Assembly (NCBI GenBank): GCA_903821875.1
Contig: CAIJMU010000161.1
Coordinates: 1 to 44,393, forward strand
DNA: 44,393 nucleotides
Direction: 5' to 3'
Origin: an uncultured Spirochaetota bacterium
GTDB taxonomy: Bacteria; Spirochaetota; Spirochaetia; Treponematales; Rectinemataceae
A program made the translations under genes and the position numbers. A model generated the notes under the pieces. The model worked only from the letters and a program-made list of their open reading frames with translations, had not been told where the DNA came from and did no database searches. This document shows positions 24,177 to 32,083 of this stretch, piece after piece. Every line of letters begins with the position of its first letter. Position 1 is the first letter of the stretch.

Positions 24177-24203
24177 TGACAAACCCCCGGGGTCAGACCC
24201 CGG
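24177..24203. repeat. Right copy of the 24-bp direct repeat, with a 17-bp palindrome
   Basis: Positions 24177-24200 match 23381-23404. The copy extends into the perfect odd palindrome CCGGGGTCAGACCCCGG (24187-24203). The two copies enclose the RelE/Phd genes. Confidence 0.8.
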
Positions 24204-24286
24204 CCGACAGCCCCCCCCATCTCGAATTTTCTCCTCGAATTGAAGCATAGGCAGGTCTTTCGTGCGTATTGAACGCAGGAGTAGTG

Positions 24287-24553
24287 ATGCCTACAATCTC
24301 AATGTTTTTCGGGATTCTCATTTCCATGTTCACCGGAACAAGGGAACATCGACCGCCCCATATCCATGCGGACTATGGTGAATTCTCTGCTTCTTTTGAT
24401 ATACTCACAGCAGAGAGGATCGAGGGCAGTCTGCCGCCTCGCCAGAGTCGGATGGTCATGGCGTGGATAGAGATCCACAGAGAGGAGCTCTTGGCCAACT
24501 GGACCCTCGTAGAGAGGCGCGGGGTACTTTTCAAGATTGACCCTCTTAAGTAG
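24287..24553 (+). CDS. DUF4160 protein
   Basis: An 88-aa DUF4160 protein. ATG 24287 with AGGAG before it gives MPTISMFFGILISMF, followed by HRPPHIHADYGEFSASFDIL with the family's conserved P-H-x-H-A-x-Y, and a C-terminal RMVMAWIEIHREELLANW. DUF4160 and DUF2442 genes usually come in pairs and are often regarded as toxin-antitoxin-like, though activity is not established for this pair. The DUF2442 gene follows eight bases after its stop. Confidence 0.9.
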   Translation: MPTISMFFGILISMFTGTREHRPPHIHADYGEFSASFDILTAERIEGSLPPRQSRMVMAWIEIHREELLANWTLVERRGVLFKIDPLK

Positions 24554-24561
24554 GAGACACA

Positions 24562-24801
24562 ATGCTACCGCCTTACATCAAGAGCGTCGCGATTATTCCC
24601 CCCACAAAGCTGCGCATGGAATACAAGGATGGCCAGGTCCGCGTCTTCGACATGGAACCGCTTCTCGGCAAGGGTATTTTCCGCGAGCTTCGGAACCCTT
24701 CGCTGTTCGCAAGCGCTCGGCCTTACCTGAATTCAGTAGCATGGGCCAATGGCGCTGACGTAGACCCGGAGTGGCTCTATGAGGATTCTGTGCCGGAATA
24801 G
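24562..24801 (+). CDS. DUF2442 protein
   Basis: A 79-aa DUF2442 protein starting at ATG 24562 after TAGGAGA. Typical features are YIKSVAIIPPTKLRMEYKDG, VRVFDMEPLL, GIFRELRNPSLFASARPYLN and the end WANGADVDPEWLYEDS. It is paired with the DUF4160 gene in one transcript. Confidence 0.9.
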   Translation: MLPPYIKSVAIIPPTKLRMEYKDGQVRVFDMEPLLGKGIFRELRNPSLFASARPYLNSVAWANGADVDPEWLYEDSVPE

Positions 24802-24829
24802 CCGATGGACGCTCCCTTGGGTCTCACCC

Positions 24830-25336
24830 TCACGCGGAGCGGGCGAGAAGGACTACGTAGTTCTTGCCATAGGCCTTGGCGCAGGCGGGGCAGGTCGTAT
24901 AGAAGGCAAAGAGCTCCTTGAAGGCGAAGCCCCGCTCCTTCGCGAAGGCCGTGATGCCCTTATACCAATTGCCCATGTTATTGTAGGAGCCTTCGAAGAC
25001 CTTGGCCAGGAAGCTGCCGGGTAGTTCCAGTGTCTCGAAACCCGCCACATCTCCTTCGACCAGGAAATAGTGCTCGCATTTCCACGGAGAGAGGTCCCTC
25101 GAGAGCATGATGTAGCGGTCTTTCGGCGCGGCGCACGCAGCATCGATGGCTTTCTGGGTCTCCGTCATGACCTTGGTCATGTCCAGGGGCATGAAGAGAA
25201 AACTGCGCGTCTGGGCCTTGATGAAACGCAGGCCTTCGAGGGAGAATTCTCCTCCATCCCAAGGGGCAGGATCGAAACGCGGACAGCAGCCCGTGGGGCT
25301 GTCCTTGAGATCGACGGAGGGCAAACTTTGCGCCAT
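24830..25336 (-). CDS. Conserved GyrI-like (small-molecule-binding fold) protein
   Basis: A 168-aa cytosolic protein. ATG 25336 is preceded by GGAAAGGAGG. It contains FSLEGLRFIKAQTRSFLFMP, then ELPGSFLAKVFEGSYNNMGN and the C-terminal cysteine motif FYTTCPACAKAYGKNYVVLL. I recall similar proteins annotated as hydrolases or GyrI-like, but no catalytic residues are evident. The TTCPACAKAYGKNYV end is the recognisable family mark. A small membrane protein gene lies 43 bases upstream on the same strand, probably in one transcript. Confidence 0.7.
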   Translation of the reverse strand: MAQSLPSVDLKDSPTGCCPRFDPAPWDGGEFSLEGLRFIKAQTRSFLFMPLDMTKVMTETQKAIDAACAAPKDRYIMLSRDLSPWKCEHYFLVEGDVAGFETLELPGSFLAKVFEGSYNNMGNWYKGITAFAKERGFAFKELFAFYTTCPACAKAYGKNYVVLLARSA

Positions 25337-25379
25337 TCCAGCCTCCTTTCCGGGGACTTCCTTAGCCCCGGGCTTAGTC

Positions 25380-25688
25380 TTACCTGCCAGGTTTTCTGGC
25401 GATGAGCTTCTCGACATGTGGCGAGGTCCGATGCCCATGGCCATCCTTCTTTTCGGTGTGGGCAGCTGCAGGTCGGGCTGCGCGACGATCCGGAACCGCA
25501 GGTTCCGCCTCGCGCCGTGGCAGGAGTTCCGGATCGCGGCCTATGCCGACAGGCCGGAAATCGAGCCCGCTCCACCATGAGCGGAGGGCAAACCTTGTAC
25601 GGCGATTGATGAAGCTGCCGAAAAGGAGCAACGCCACGCCTGTGGTAAATAGAAGAAATGGGAACTGGGATTGAAGCTGATCGCCCAT
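25380..25688 (-). CDS. Small single-span membrane protein of unknown function
   Basis: A 102-aa protein from ATG 25688 with a strong ribosome-binding site (AAGGAGGT). One hydrophobic segment near the N terminus (FPFLLFTTGVALLLFGSFIN) is followed by a basic cytoplasmic tail rich in R and A. No family is recognised. It is preceded by a near-consensus promoter and followed by the GyrI-like gene. Confidence 0.6.
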   Translation of the reverse strand: MGDQLQSQFPFLLFTTGVALLLFGSFINRRTRFALRSWWSGLDFRPVGIGRDPELLPRREAEPAVPDRRAARPAAAHTEKKDGHGHRTSPHVEKLIARKPGR

Positions 25689-25731
25689 TGTCCACCTCCT
25701 TAAGGCTGACTCTTGAAACGACCTATACTTA

Positions 25732-25760
25732 ATCATAGTCCTTTGGGTGGCATCTGTCAA
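25732..25760 (-). promoter_or_regulatory. Strong sigma-70 promoter of the small membrane protein gene
   Basis: Reverse strand TTGACA (25760-25755), a 17-bp spacer and TATGAT (25737-25732): a perfect -35 box and five of six -10 matches. The strongest promoter match seen in the window. Confidence 0.75.
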
Positions 25761-25849
25761 AAGTTCGCCTCTGAATGACAAGCCCGCAGGTCTAACCCTT
25801 GTTTGGTGAATCGACTGTCATGACTCGCCTGCAAGCGCATCAGGCCGTA

Positions 25850-25878
25850 TCGACCTTGCCCTGCCCCATGGCTATACT
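25850..25878 (+). promoter_or_regulatory. Promoter of the aminotransferase gene, leaderless geometry
   Basis: TCGACC (25850-25855), 17-bp spacer, TATACT (25873-25878). The GTG at 25886 follows seven bases later. No Shine-Dalgarno sequence is present, which supports a leaderless start. Confidence 0.45.
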
Positions 25879-25885
25879 CGCGCCC

Positions 25886-27145
25886 GTGCGCTCCACCTTT
25901 TCCAGCCGCCTGCCCTGGCCAGAGCCGGCCAATGCGCTGAGCATCGCCCTGGCTTCCCTCCAGGCCGGTGGACAGATGCGCCTCAATTGGTCCGAAAGCA
26001 ATCCCCGGCGAGTGTTCCCCCTCGAGGGCTATGAGGAGCCGGAACTGGCACGGCTCTTCGACGAGGCGGCCAACCTTCGCTACGAACCTGATCCCCGGGG
26101 CCTTCCACACGCGCGGGAAGCCCTCGCTGCACACTCCCTGTTATCGGTTGATGGAAGTTCCTTGGACGCCTCACGCTATTTCCTCGCAGCCTCTACTTCA
26201 GAGGCTTACTCCTGGCTTTTCAAGCTCCTCTGCGACCCAGGTGACGCAGTCCTGGTGCCAAAGCCGGGCTATCCGCTTTTCGATTTCCTCGCCGGCCTCG
26301 AGGGCGTGGAAGCCAGGCCCTGGCGGCTGGAGTACCTCCACCCCGCAGGCTGGAAGGTCGATTTCGACTCGGTGGAAGAGGCGCTCAGGGGAGGCGCCAG
26401 TCAGCGACACACTAGTAATGGTCGAGGCAGCTCGGGAAGTGGCAATTCAGGACGAGTGAAGGCCATCATCCTCATCAATCCCAACAACCCGACGGGTTCC
26501 TTCATAAGCGCGGAGGAGCGGCGGCACTTTGTCGAAATTGCTACGCGGGAGGGCCTGGCCCTGATCGTGGACGAGGTCTTCCTCGGTTTTCCCGTGGAAG
26601 GCGAGGGAAGGAGCTTTGCCGGCGAGGAGGCTGCCCTCACCTTTGTCCTTGACGGGCTTTCCAAGCGCCTCGGCCTGCCCCAGCTCAAGCTCGGATGGAT
26701 TGCCGCTTCGGGGCCGCAGGAGCTCCTCAAGGAAGCCCTCGAGGGACTCGAAACCATCGCCGACACCTTCCTGTCGGCTGGCACCCCCGTGATGAACGCC
26801 CTCCCGGCCCTCCTCGAGGCAGGGCCCCGCTTTGCGCATGCGATGGGAGTGCGGCTCCGGGCCAATCTCTCGATGCTTCGCGGCGAACTGGAGTTCCCCG
26901 GATCGCCCCATCGAGTGTATCGTTGCGAGGGTGGCTGGACGGCGATCGTGGAATCGCCACGGTATGCGGGCGAAGAGGAGCTTGCCCTCCGGCTCCTGAC
27001 CGAGGGGGGGCTCTACAGCCAGCCCGGGCATTTTTTCGACCTGGAAAGGGAGGCGGCCTTTACGGCCGGCCTCATCCTGCAGCCCGCCCGCTTCGCGGAA
27101 GGCTTGCAGAGATATCGCAATTGGTATGAATCAGCGGCCCGCTAG
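25886..27145 (+). CDS. PLP-dependent class I/II aminotransferase
   Basis: A 419-aa aspartate-aminotransferase-fold enzyme that moves amino groups with pyridoxal phosphate. Motifs: PGYPLFDFLAGLEGVEA, INPNNPTGSFIS with the substrate-carboxylate region, VDEVFLGFP, and the Schiff-base lysine region LDGLSKRLGLPQLKLGW. Substrate is not certain (a decarboxylase or aspartate-type activity cannot be excluded). A Gly/Ser-rich insert (RHTSNGRGSSGSGNSG) precedes NPNNPTG. The frame is open to 25799; GTG 25886 is chosen from promoter placement and a natural N terminus (RSTFSSRLPWPEP). The folate fusion gene follows 56 bases downstream. Confidence 0.85.
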   Translation: MRSTFSSRLPWPEPANALSIALASLQAGGQMRLNWSESNPRRVFPLEGYEEPELARLFDEAANLRYEPDPRGLPHAREALAAHSLLSVDGSSLDASRYFLAASTSEAYSWLFKLLCDPGDAVLVPKPGYPLFDFLAGLEGVEARPWRLEYLHPAGWKVDFDSVEEALRGGASQRHTSNGRGSSGSGNSGRVKAIILINPNNPTGSFISAEERRHFVEIATREGLALIVDEVFLGFPVEGEGRSFAGEEAALTFVLDGLSKRLGLPQLKLGWIAASGPQELLKEALEGLETIADTFLSAGTPVMNALPALLEAGPRFAHAMGVRLRANLSMLRGELEFPGSPHRVYRCEGGWTAIVESPRYAGEEELALRLLTEGGLYSQPGHFFDLEREAAFTAGLILQPARFAEGLQRYRNWYESAAR

Positions 27146-27201
27146 GCGGTGCCGGAAATCAGTGCCGGGGAATCGGTGCCGGGAAACAGGTGGAGGAAAG
27201 C

Positions 27202-28884
27202 ATGGCAGCAGTTGTCATCGATGGGAAGCAGGTTTCGGAGGATATCCGGAAGGAACTCGCGGCGAGGGCCGTCGAGCTCGGAAAAAAAGGCGTCGTGCCT
27301 GGGCTCGCGGTCATCCTGGTAGGGGAGGACCCTGCTTCGGTGTCCTACGTCACCGGCAAGGAAAAGGCCTGCGACGAGGTCGGCATCCGCAAATTCGGCA
27401 AGCACCTGCCCGCCACGACCTCCGAGGCCGAACTCCTGGCCCTCCTTGCGGAATACAACGCCGATCCTGAGATCCACGGCATCCTCGTGCAGCTTCCCCT
27501 ACCGAAGCACATCGACGGGAACAAGGTGATAGCTGCCATCACGCCTGAAAAGGACGCAGACGGCTTCACCCCGATCAATGTGGGCAGGATGGTGCTCGAC
27601 GAGCCCTGCTACCTCCCCTGCACGCCGGCAGGTGTCATCGAGCTCATCAAGCGCTGTGGCGTAAAGACCGACGGGGCCCATGCCGTCATAATTGGTCGTT
27701 CCAACCTCACCGGCAAACCCCTCCAGAACCTCCTGGTACGGAAGGCGCTCAATGCGACGGTGACGCTCTGCCACACGGGGACGAAGGACCTTGCCGAGCA
27801 TGTCAGGCGCGCCGACATCGTCCTGGCCTGCGCGGGCAGTCCGGGCCTCATCAAGGGAGAATGGATCAAGGAAGGCGCCTGCGTCATAGACGTGGGCGTC
27901 AACCGCGTCGAGGATCCGACCGCGAAAAAGGGCTTCCGCCTCAAGGGCGATGTCGAGTACGAGAAGGCTGCCGAACGCGCTGCCTTCATCACTCCGGTTC
28001 CTGGTGGCGTCGGCCCCATGACCATCACCATGCTGATGGCCAATACCGTACAGGCCGCCGAACGTCGCCTGGCCGGGCTGAAAGAAAGCCAGCCTGGTTT
28101 GACTGAAAGGGAACTCATGGTCGACATCCAGAACGAAAGGGACGAGCGCGGCGTCCCCATCCAGAAGGTGGGAGTCAAGGGCGTCCGCGCTCCCATCGTC
28201 CTCCGCGACCGCGCCAACAAGCTGCAGCACACGACGGCCAGCGTCGACCTCTATGCGGACCTGCCCAAGCACTTCAAGGGCACCCACATGAGCCGCTTCA
28301 TCGAGGTATTCAACGCTCACCGGGAAGTCCTCTCGATGCAGGGCTTCCTCACGATGCTCGATGAGGTCAGGAGCACCCTCGAGGCTCGCACCGCCTACGC
28401 CCAGCTCCGCTTTCCCTATTTCATCGAAAAGTCGGCTCCGGTCTCGGGACAGAAAAGCTGGTCAGCCTACGATTGTTCCTTTGAGGGCAGGGCTAGCGAC
28501 GAGGGACACGTCTTCGAGGTTTCCGTTTCGGTTCCTGTGCAGACGCTCTGTCCCTGCTCCAAGGCCATCAGCGAGCATGGTGCGCACAACCAGCGCGGCC
28601 TCGTGAAACTCATGGTTGTCCTCGGTCCATTCTTCTGGATCGAGGACCTTGTCACTCTTGTGGAGGAGTCGGCTTCGAGTCCGGTCTTTACCCTTGTCAA
28701 GCGCGAGGACGAGAAGTACCTGACCGAGCTTGCCTACGACAATCCGCGCTTTGTAGAGGATGTCGTCCGCGAGGTCTATCGTCGTGTCGCTGACCTCGGG
28801 AAGTTCCCGAAATTCTCCGTCGAGGCCGAGAACTTCGAGAGCATCCATGACCATTCGGCCTATGCCTGGGTGGAATATCCCTGA
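27202..28884 (+). CDS. FolD-FolE2 fusion: methylenetetrahydrofolate dehydrogenase/cyclohydrolase joined to GTP cyclohydrolase IB
   Basis: One continuous 560-aa frame with two complete enzymes. Residues 1-290 are FolD, which interconverts 5,10-methylene-, methenyl- and 10-formyl-tetrahydrofolate: SYVTGKEKACDEVG with catalytic K53, GILVQLPLPKHID, the NADP motif VIIGRSNLTGKPL and TPVPGGVGPMTITMLMANT. Residues 306-560 are FolE2, which makes dihydroneopterin triphosphate from GTP: MVDIQNERDERGVPIQKVGV, KGTHMSRF, and TLCPCSKAISEHGAHNQRG with metal-site C450 and C452. Translation across the joint (28081-28130) shows no stop or frame change. ATG 28117 has GAAAGGGAA upstream, so a separate FolE2 could also be made internally. 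The start is ATG 27202 after GGAGGAAAG. Confidence 0.95.
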   Translation: MAAVVIDGKQVSEDIRKELAARAVELGKKGVVPGLAVILVGEDPASVSYVTGKEKACDEVGIRKFGKHLPATTSEAELLALLAEYNADPEIHGILVQLPLPKHIDGNKVIAAITPEKDADGFTPINVGRMVLDEPCYLPCTPAGVIELIKRCGVKTDGAHAVIIGRSNLTGKPLQNLLVRKALNATVTLCHTGTKDLAEHVRRADIVLACAGSPGLIKGEWIKEGACVIDVGVNRVEDPTAKKGFRLKGDVEYEKAAERAAFITPVPGGVGPMTITMLMANTVQAAERRLAGLKESQPGLTERELMVDIQNERDERGVPIQKVGVKGVRAPIVLRDRANKLQHTTASVDLYADLPKHFKGTHMSRFIEVFNAHREVLSMQGFLTMLDEVRSTLEARTAYAQLRFPYFIEKSAPVSGQKSWSAYDCSFEGRASDEGHVFEVSVSVPVQTLCPCSKAISEHGAHNQRGLVKLMVVLGPFFWIEDLVTLVEESASSPVFTLVKREDEKYLTELAYDNPRFVEDVVREVYRRVADLGKFPKFSVEAENFESIHDHSAYAWVEYP

Positions 28885-28903
28885 GGGGCGCGAAGCGGCG
28901 ACA

Positions 28904-28932
28904 TTGCCACAGCAGCTAAAAATCAGTACAAT
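28904..28932 (+). promoter_or_regulatory. Promoter of the small membrane protein gene at 29047
   Basis: TTGCCA (28904-28909), a 17-bp spacer and TACAAT (28927-28932). Transcription starting near 28939 would leave a leader of about 108 nt ending in AAAGGAGG (29033-29040). Confidence 0.65.
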
Positions 28933-29046
28933 ACCCCTGTTGTTGCATCCGTTGGAGCTGTGCCTTGCCCGAAAGGGGAGGCTTGCCCGAACGCCATGGT
29001 GTCGGCGGGGCAAGGTGATCACAACGGAAGGCAAAGGAGGCATCAC

Positions 29047-29394
29047 ATGGCTACTGGGACCGAATTGACTTTATCCGAGCGCGGAACCCGCGGCTTCGTC
29101 TCTGCCGGGGCAGGCATCGGCCTTCTGGGCGTCAATGCCCTCATCAGCATTCCCGTTGTCGGATGGGCTATCGGCGGTGGACTGGCCGTCCTCGGCATCC
29201 TGGGCATTGGCGGAAAAACCAAGATCGACAAGACCTACGGAACCATTTCCCTGGTGGCTGGCGCTGCCGTCCTTCTTGCGCAGCTCCATATCGGGCCTCT
29301 GGGCTTTATTCTTGGAGCAGGCGGCCTCGGGCTTCTTGCCTTCGGAGGATGGAATATCTTCAAGTTCGCTCGGGGAATGAAAGACCGGTCCTGA
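29047..29394 (+). CDS. Small multi-span membrane protein
   Basis: A 115-aa protein starting at ATG 29047 after AAAGGAGG. Three Gly/Ala/Leu-rich hydrophobic segments are visible (FVSAGAGIGLLGVNALISIP, VVGWAIGGGLAVLGILGIGG, and TISLVAGAAVLLAQLHIGPL continuing to GFILGAGGLGLLAFGGW). It ends in a basic tail (KFARGMKDRS). No family is recognised. It has its own promoter and stands alone between the folate fusion and miaB. Confidence 0.75.
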   Translation: MATGTELTLSERGTRGFVSAGAGIGLLGVNALISIPVVGWAIGGGLAVLGILGIGGKTKIDKTYGTISLVAGAAVLLAQLHIGPLGFILGAGGLGLLAFGGWNIFKFARGMKDRS

Positions 29395-29406
29395 TTCACG
29401 GTCCCG

Positions 29407-29434
29407 TTGCGGGTTCCCGGCGTATCGGTATAGA
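29407..29434 (+). promoter_or_regulatory. Promoter of miaB, near-leaderless
   Basis: TTGCGG (29407-29412), a 16-bp spacer and TATAGA (29429-29434). The ATG at 29446 is eleven bases further on, giving a leader of only about three to five bases with no Shine-Dalgarno sequence. Confidence 0.5.
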
Positions 29435-29445
29435 GTCATCTGGCA

Positions 29446-30810
29446 ATGACCTACCTCATGGAAACCTACGGCTGTCAGATGAACCGTGCGGAATCGGCCG
29501 CCATCGACATCCTGTTCCGAGAACGCGGCTGGGACCACGCCGAGCCGAGTCCCGCTGGGCAGGCCGTTCCCATCGAGGCGATGCCTGATCTCGTCGTAAT
29601 CAACACCTGTTCGGTACGGATCACAGCCGAAAGCCGGGCCTGGGGCCGTATCGATCACTGGGCGGGGGAAAAGGCGCGCCTGGCGCGCACAAATGGCCGA
29701 AAGCTCACCCTTATCGTAACCGGCTGCATGGCCGAGCGTCTGAAAAAGGGCATTCTCGAGCGTCAGAGCGCTGTTGACCAGGCGATCGGAACCTTCCAGA
29801 AGCAGCACTTTGGACTCCTCATCGATGCGGCGGGCCAGGGCCTGAGCCTCGGCGACCTCGAGGAGACTCCCGTTTTCACCTTCGCAAAAAGCCACGCCGA
29901 ACCCTCCTCCTTCCGCTCCTTCCTGCCGATCATGCATGGCTGCGACAACTTCTGTACCTATTGCATCGTTCCCCACATCAGGGGCCGGGAGGTTTCGCGC
30001 GATCCGGCGGATATCCTGGCCGAACTCGGGAACCTCGAGGCAGGCGGCGTCCGCGAGGTGACCCTCCTGGGCCAGAACGTGAACTCCTACCGCTGGGAGG
30101 GGGGGGGGCCAGGCCTCGGATTCCCGGGACTCCTGTCCCTTGTCGCCCAGCAGCTTCGCGACCGGCGTGAAACCGGAATCCGCTGGATACGCTTCATGAC
30201 GAGCCACCCCAAGGACCTCTCCGATGCGGCCCTAGCCGTGATTGCCGCGGAGCCGCTTTACTGCCGGCACATCCACCTTCCCGTACAGGCTGGGTCGGAT
30301 GCAGTGCTCAAAGCCATGAACAGGAAATACGATCGCAGCAGTTACCTTGAACTCGTCACCCGCATGAGGGAGGCGCTGCCGGGCCTCTCCTTGTCGACGG
30401 ACATCCTGGTGGGCTTCCCCGGCGAGACCGAGGATGACTTCGAGCAAACCCTCGACCTCATGGAGAAGGTGCGCTATTCCTATGCCTTCATGTACCATTT
30501 CAACCCCCGCGAGGGAACGCCGGCCGCAGCAATGGCGGCAAAGGTAGACGAGAAGGACAAGAAAGCCCGGCTCGCTCGTGTGATCGAACTCCAGAAGTCC
30601 ATCACTGCCGGGATCATGACTGCCCGCGTCGGAGCCCTCGAGGAGGTTCTCATCGAGGATGTCTCGAGACGCAGGAAGTCCGAGGTGCTCGCGCGCACAG
30701 CCCGTGACGAGATGGTTGTTTTCCCGGCTGACGCCGGCAGGGTCGGGAGCTTCGCCCGCGTCAGGCTGGAATCGCTTTCGGGCAACACCTTCAGGGCCGT
30801 GGAAGCATGA
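29446..30810 (+). CDS. miaB: tRNA-2-methylthio-N6-isopentenyladenosine synthase MiaB
   Basis: Adds the methylthio group to i6A37 of tRNA, using two iron-sulfur clusters and S-adenosylmethionine. The 454-aa protein has the N-terminal cluster cysteines C10 (YGCQMN), C55 (NTCSVR) and C94 (VTGCMAE), the radical-SAM motif CDNFCTYC (C166, C170, C173), LGQNVNSYRW, HLPVQAGSDAVLKAMNRKYD, TDILVGFPGETEDDF and a C-terminal TRAM domain. It is MiaB rather than MtaB or RimO by the GQNVNSY and MNRKY motifs. Its stop overlaps the ATG of the SPOR-domain gene. Confidence 0.95.
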   Translation: MTYLMETYGCQMNRAESAAIDILFRERGWDHAEPSPAGQAVPIEAMPDLVVINTCSVRITAESRAWGRIDHWAGEKARLARTNGRKLTLIVTGCMAERLKKGILERQSAVDQAIGTFQKQHFGLLIDAAGQGLSLGDLEETPVFTFAKSHAEPSSFRSFLPIMHGCDNFCTYCIVPHIRGREVSRDPADILAELGNLEAGGVREVTLLGQNVNSYRWEGGGPGLGFPGLLSLVAQQLRDRRETGIRWIRFMTSHPKDLSDAALAVIAAEPLYCRHIHLPVQAGSDAVLKAMNRKYDRSSYLELVTRMREALPGLSLSTDILVGFPGETEDDFEQTLDLMEKVRYSYAFMYHFNPREGTPAAAMAAKVDEKDKKARLARVIELQKSITAGIMTARVGALEEVLIEDVSRRRKSEVLARTARDEMVVFPADAGRVGSFARVRLESLSGNTFRAVEA

Positions 30811-32042
30811 ATCAGCCCGGGAAAAAGATCCCCTTAAGCGCATCGATCATAAGTGTCATGATAGTCAGTATTGTGCTCAATGCACGGCTCGACGGCCAGC
30901 CGGCGGGCCAGCCATCGGGTCAGGGCGGCGCCGTGCTGGCCAGCCCCGCGCTTCCTTTTTCCGCTCCTGGCCCCGACTCGAAGGCCCTCGCGGCCTCCCG
31001 GGCGAAGCTAGCCGCCCTGGTCGGGACTGCTGCCTTCGAGGATGCGCTCACCGAGGCTGCCGCAGGTCTCGATCCCCGCGACGGGGCTGTCCTCCTCGAA
31101 GCCTTTGCCCCCAAGGCCGGTAGCGCGGCTGCCGCCTCAGGCCATCTCGTTGCTGCAGCCGGGCTCCGGCTCCTCCTCAGGGACTTCCCTGAGGCAGCCG
31201 CCGATTACGAGGGTGCAGCCGCCGGACTCGAGGCTGCAGCCGCACAGTCTGGCGGGAGAAACGAGGGCAAGGTCGGTGAGCTCCGTCTCCGGGCTGCCAG
31301 GATGTGGCTTGCAGCGGGGGAATCGGACAAGGCAGGAAGACTCTCGGCACGGGTGCTCGCTGCTCCGGCCGATGACCCGCAGGCTGATCAGGCGCGTCTC
31401 GTCGCCGCCTGGTCGGCTCTCTTCGCGGGCAACAGCAGTTCGGCCAAGGCCCTTGCAGCCGGCCTCCTTGAGACATCGGGACAGCCTCCCGGGAGGCGCG
31501 TCCTGGCCCGCGAAGCTCGCTTTCTCCTGTGGATCTCAGGCGAAGGCAGGGAACGTTCAGAACAGGCAGATGCCCTCATCAGGGATTTTGCCAACAGTCC
31601 CGAAGCACGTATCGCATCTTCGTCCCCGCCGGTCTCGCTCGCTGCCCTTCCGCATTGGTACTTTGGATCCGGATTCCTCGCCGAACAGAAGCTTGCCCCT
31701 GCTGCGACCTCTGCGAAAGCCCCTTCCCAGGCGGCGAACAGCGCTCAGGCTGCGGCATCTACACCTGCCGCTTCCCTGCCCGCGCCTCCTGTGCAGCCGG
31801 CTGACACCGCCTCCGCGCCCAGCCTGGGAGAGCGCTTCCAGATCGGCATCTTCTCCAGGGAGGAGAACGCCAAGGCCCTCATCGCTGAACTCGGCAAGAA
31901 GGGTTTCAGTGCAAGGATGGAGAAGCGGAGGGTGGGGGAGAAGGACCTACTCTCGGTCCTCGTGACTTCAAAGGACAATGGCAGGAACCTCGGTGACCGG
32001 CTCAAGAACGCGGGCTATGAGGCATGGCCGCTATTCGAATAG
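30807..32042 (+). CDS. Exported SPOR-domain protein
   Basis: A 411-aa protein overlapping miaB by four bases. An N-terminal hydrophobic stretch (LSASIISVMIVSIVLNARL) is a signal or anchor. The body is an Ala-rich helical repeat array resembling TPR (residues about 55-270). A Pro/Ala linker leads to a C-terminal SPOR domain (ERFQIGIFSREENAKALIAE, then RRVGEKDLLSVLVTSKD), a fold that binds denuded peptidoglycan at division sites. An envelope or division role is inferred. Confidence 0.75.
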   Translation: MNQPGKKIPLSASIISVMIVSIVLNARLDGQPAGQPSGQGGAVLASPALPFSAPGPDSKALAASRAKLAALVGTAAFEDALTEAAAGLDPRDGAVLLEAFAPKAGSAAAASGHLVAAAGLRLLLRDFPEAAADYEGAAAGLEAAAAQSGGRNEGKVGELRLRAARMWLAAGESDKAGRLSARVLAAPADDPQADQARLVAAWSALFAGNSSSAKALAAGLLETSGQPPGRRVLAREARFLLWISGEGRERSEQADALIRDFANSPEARIASSSPPVSLAALPHWYFGSGFLAEQKLAPAATSAKAPSQAANSAQAAASTPAASLPAPPVQPADTASAPSLGERFQIGIFSREENAKALIAELGKKGFSARMEKRRVGEKDLLSVLVTSKDNGRNLGDRLKNAGYEAWPLFE

Positions 32043-32083
32043 TCGGGAAAAAGCTGTAGTTGCCACCTGGCTGTGGTGCTGGC

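Noticed and set aside
24187..24203. Intrinsic terminator at the GGGGTC palindrome
   Set aside because: No loop of useful size and no T-tract; better seen as part of the direct repeat.
25799..25885. Upstream TTG start for the aminotransferase
   Set aside because: It would place 29 residues of unconserved sequence before the core and overlaps the likely promoter.
27499..28320. Long reverse open frame (273 aa) across the folate fusion gene
   Set aside because: It is exactly antisense to two recognisable enzyme domains and has no ribosome-binding site or motif of its own.
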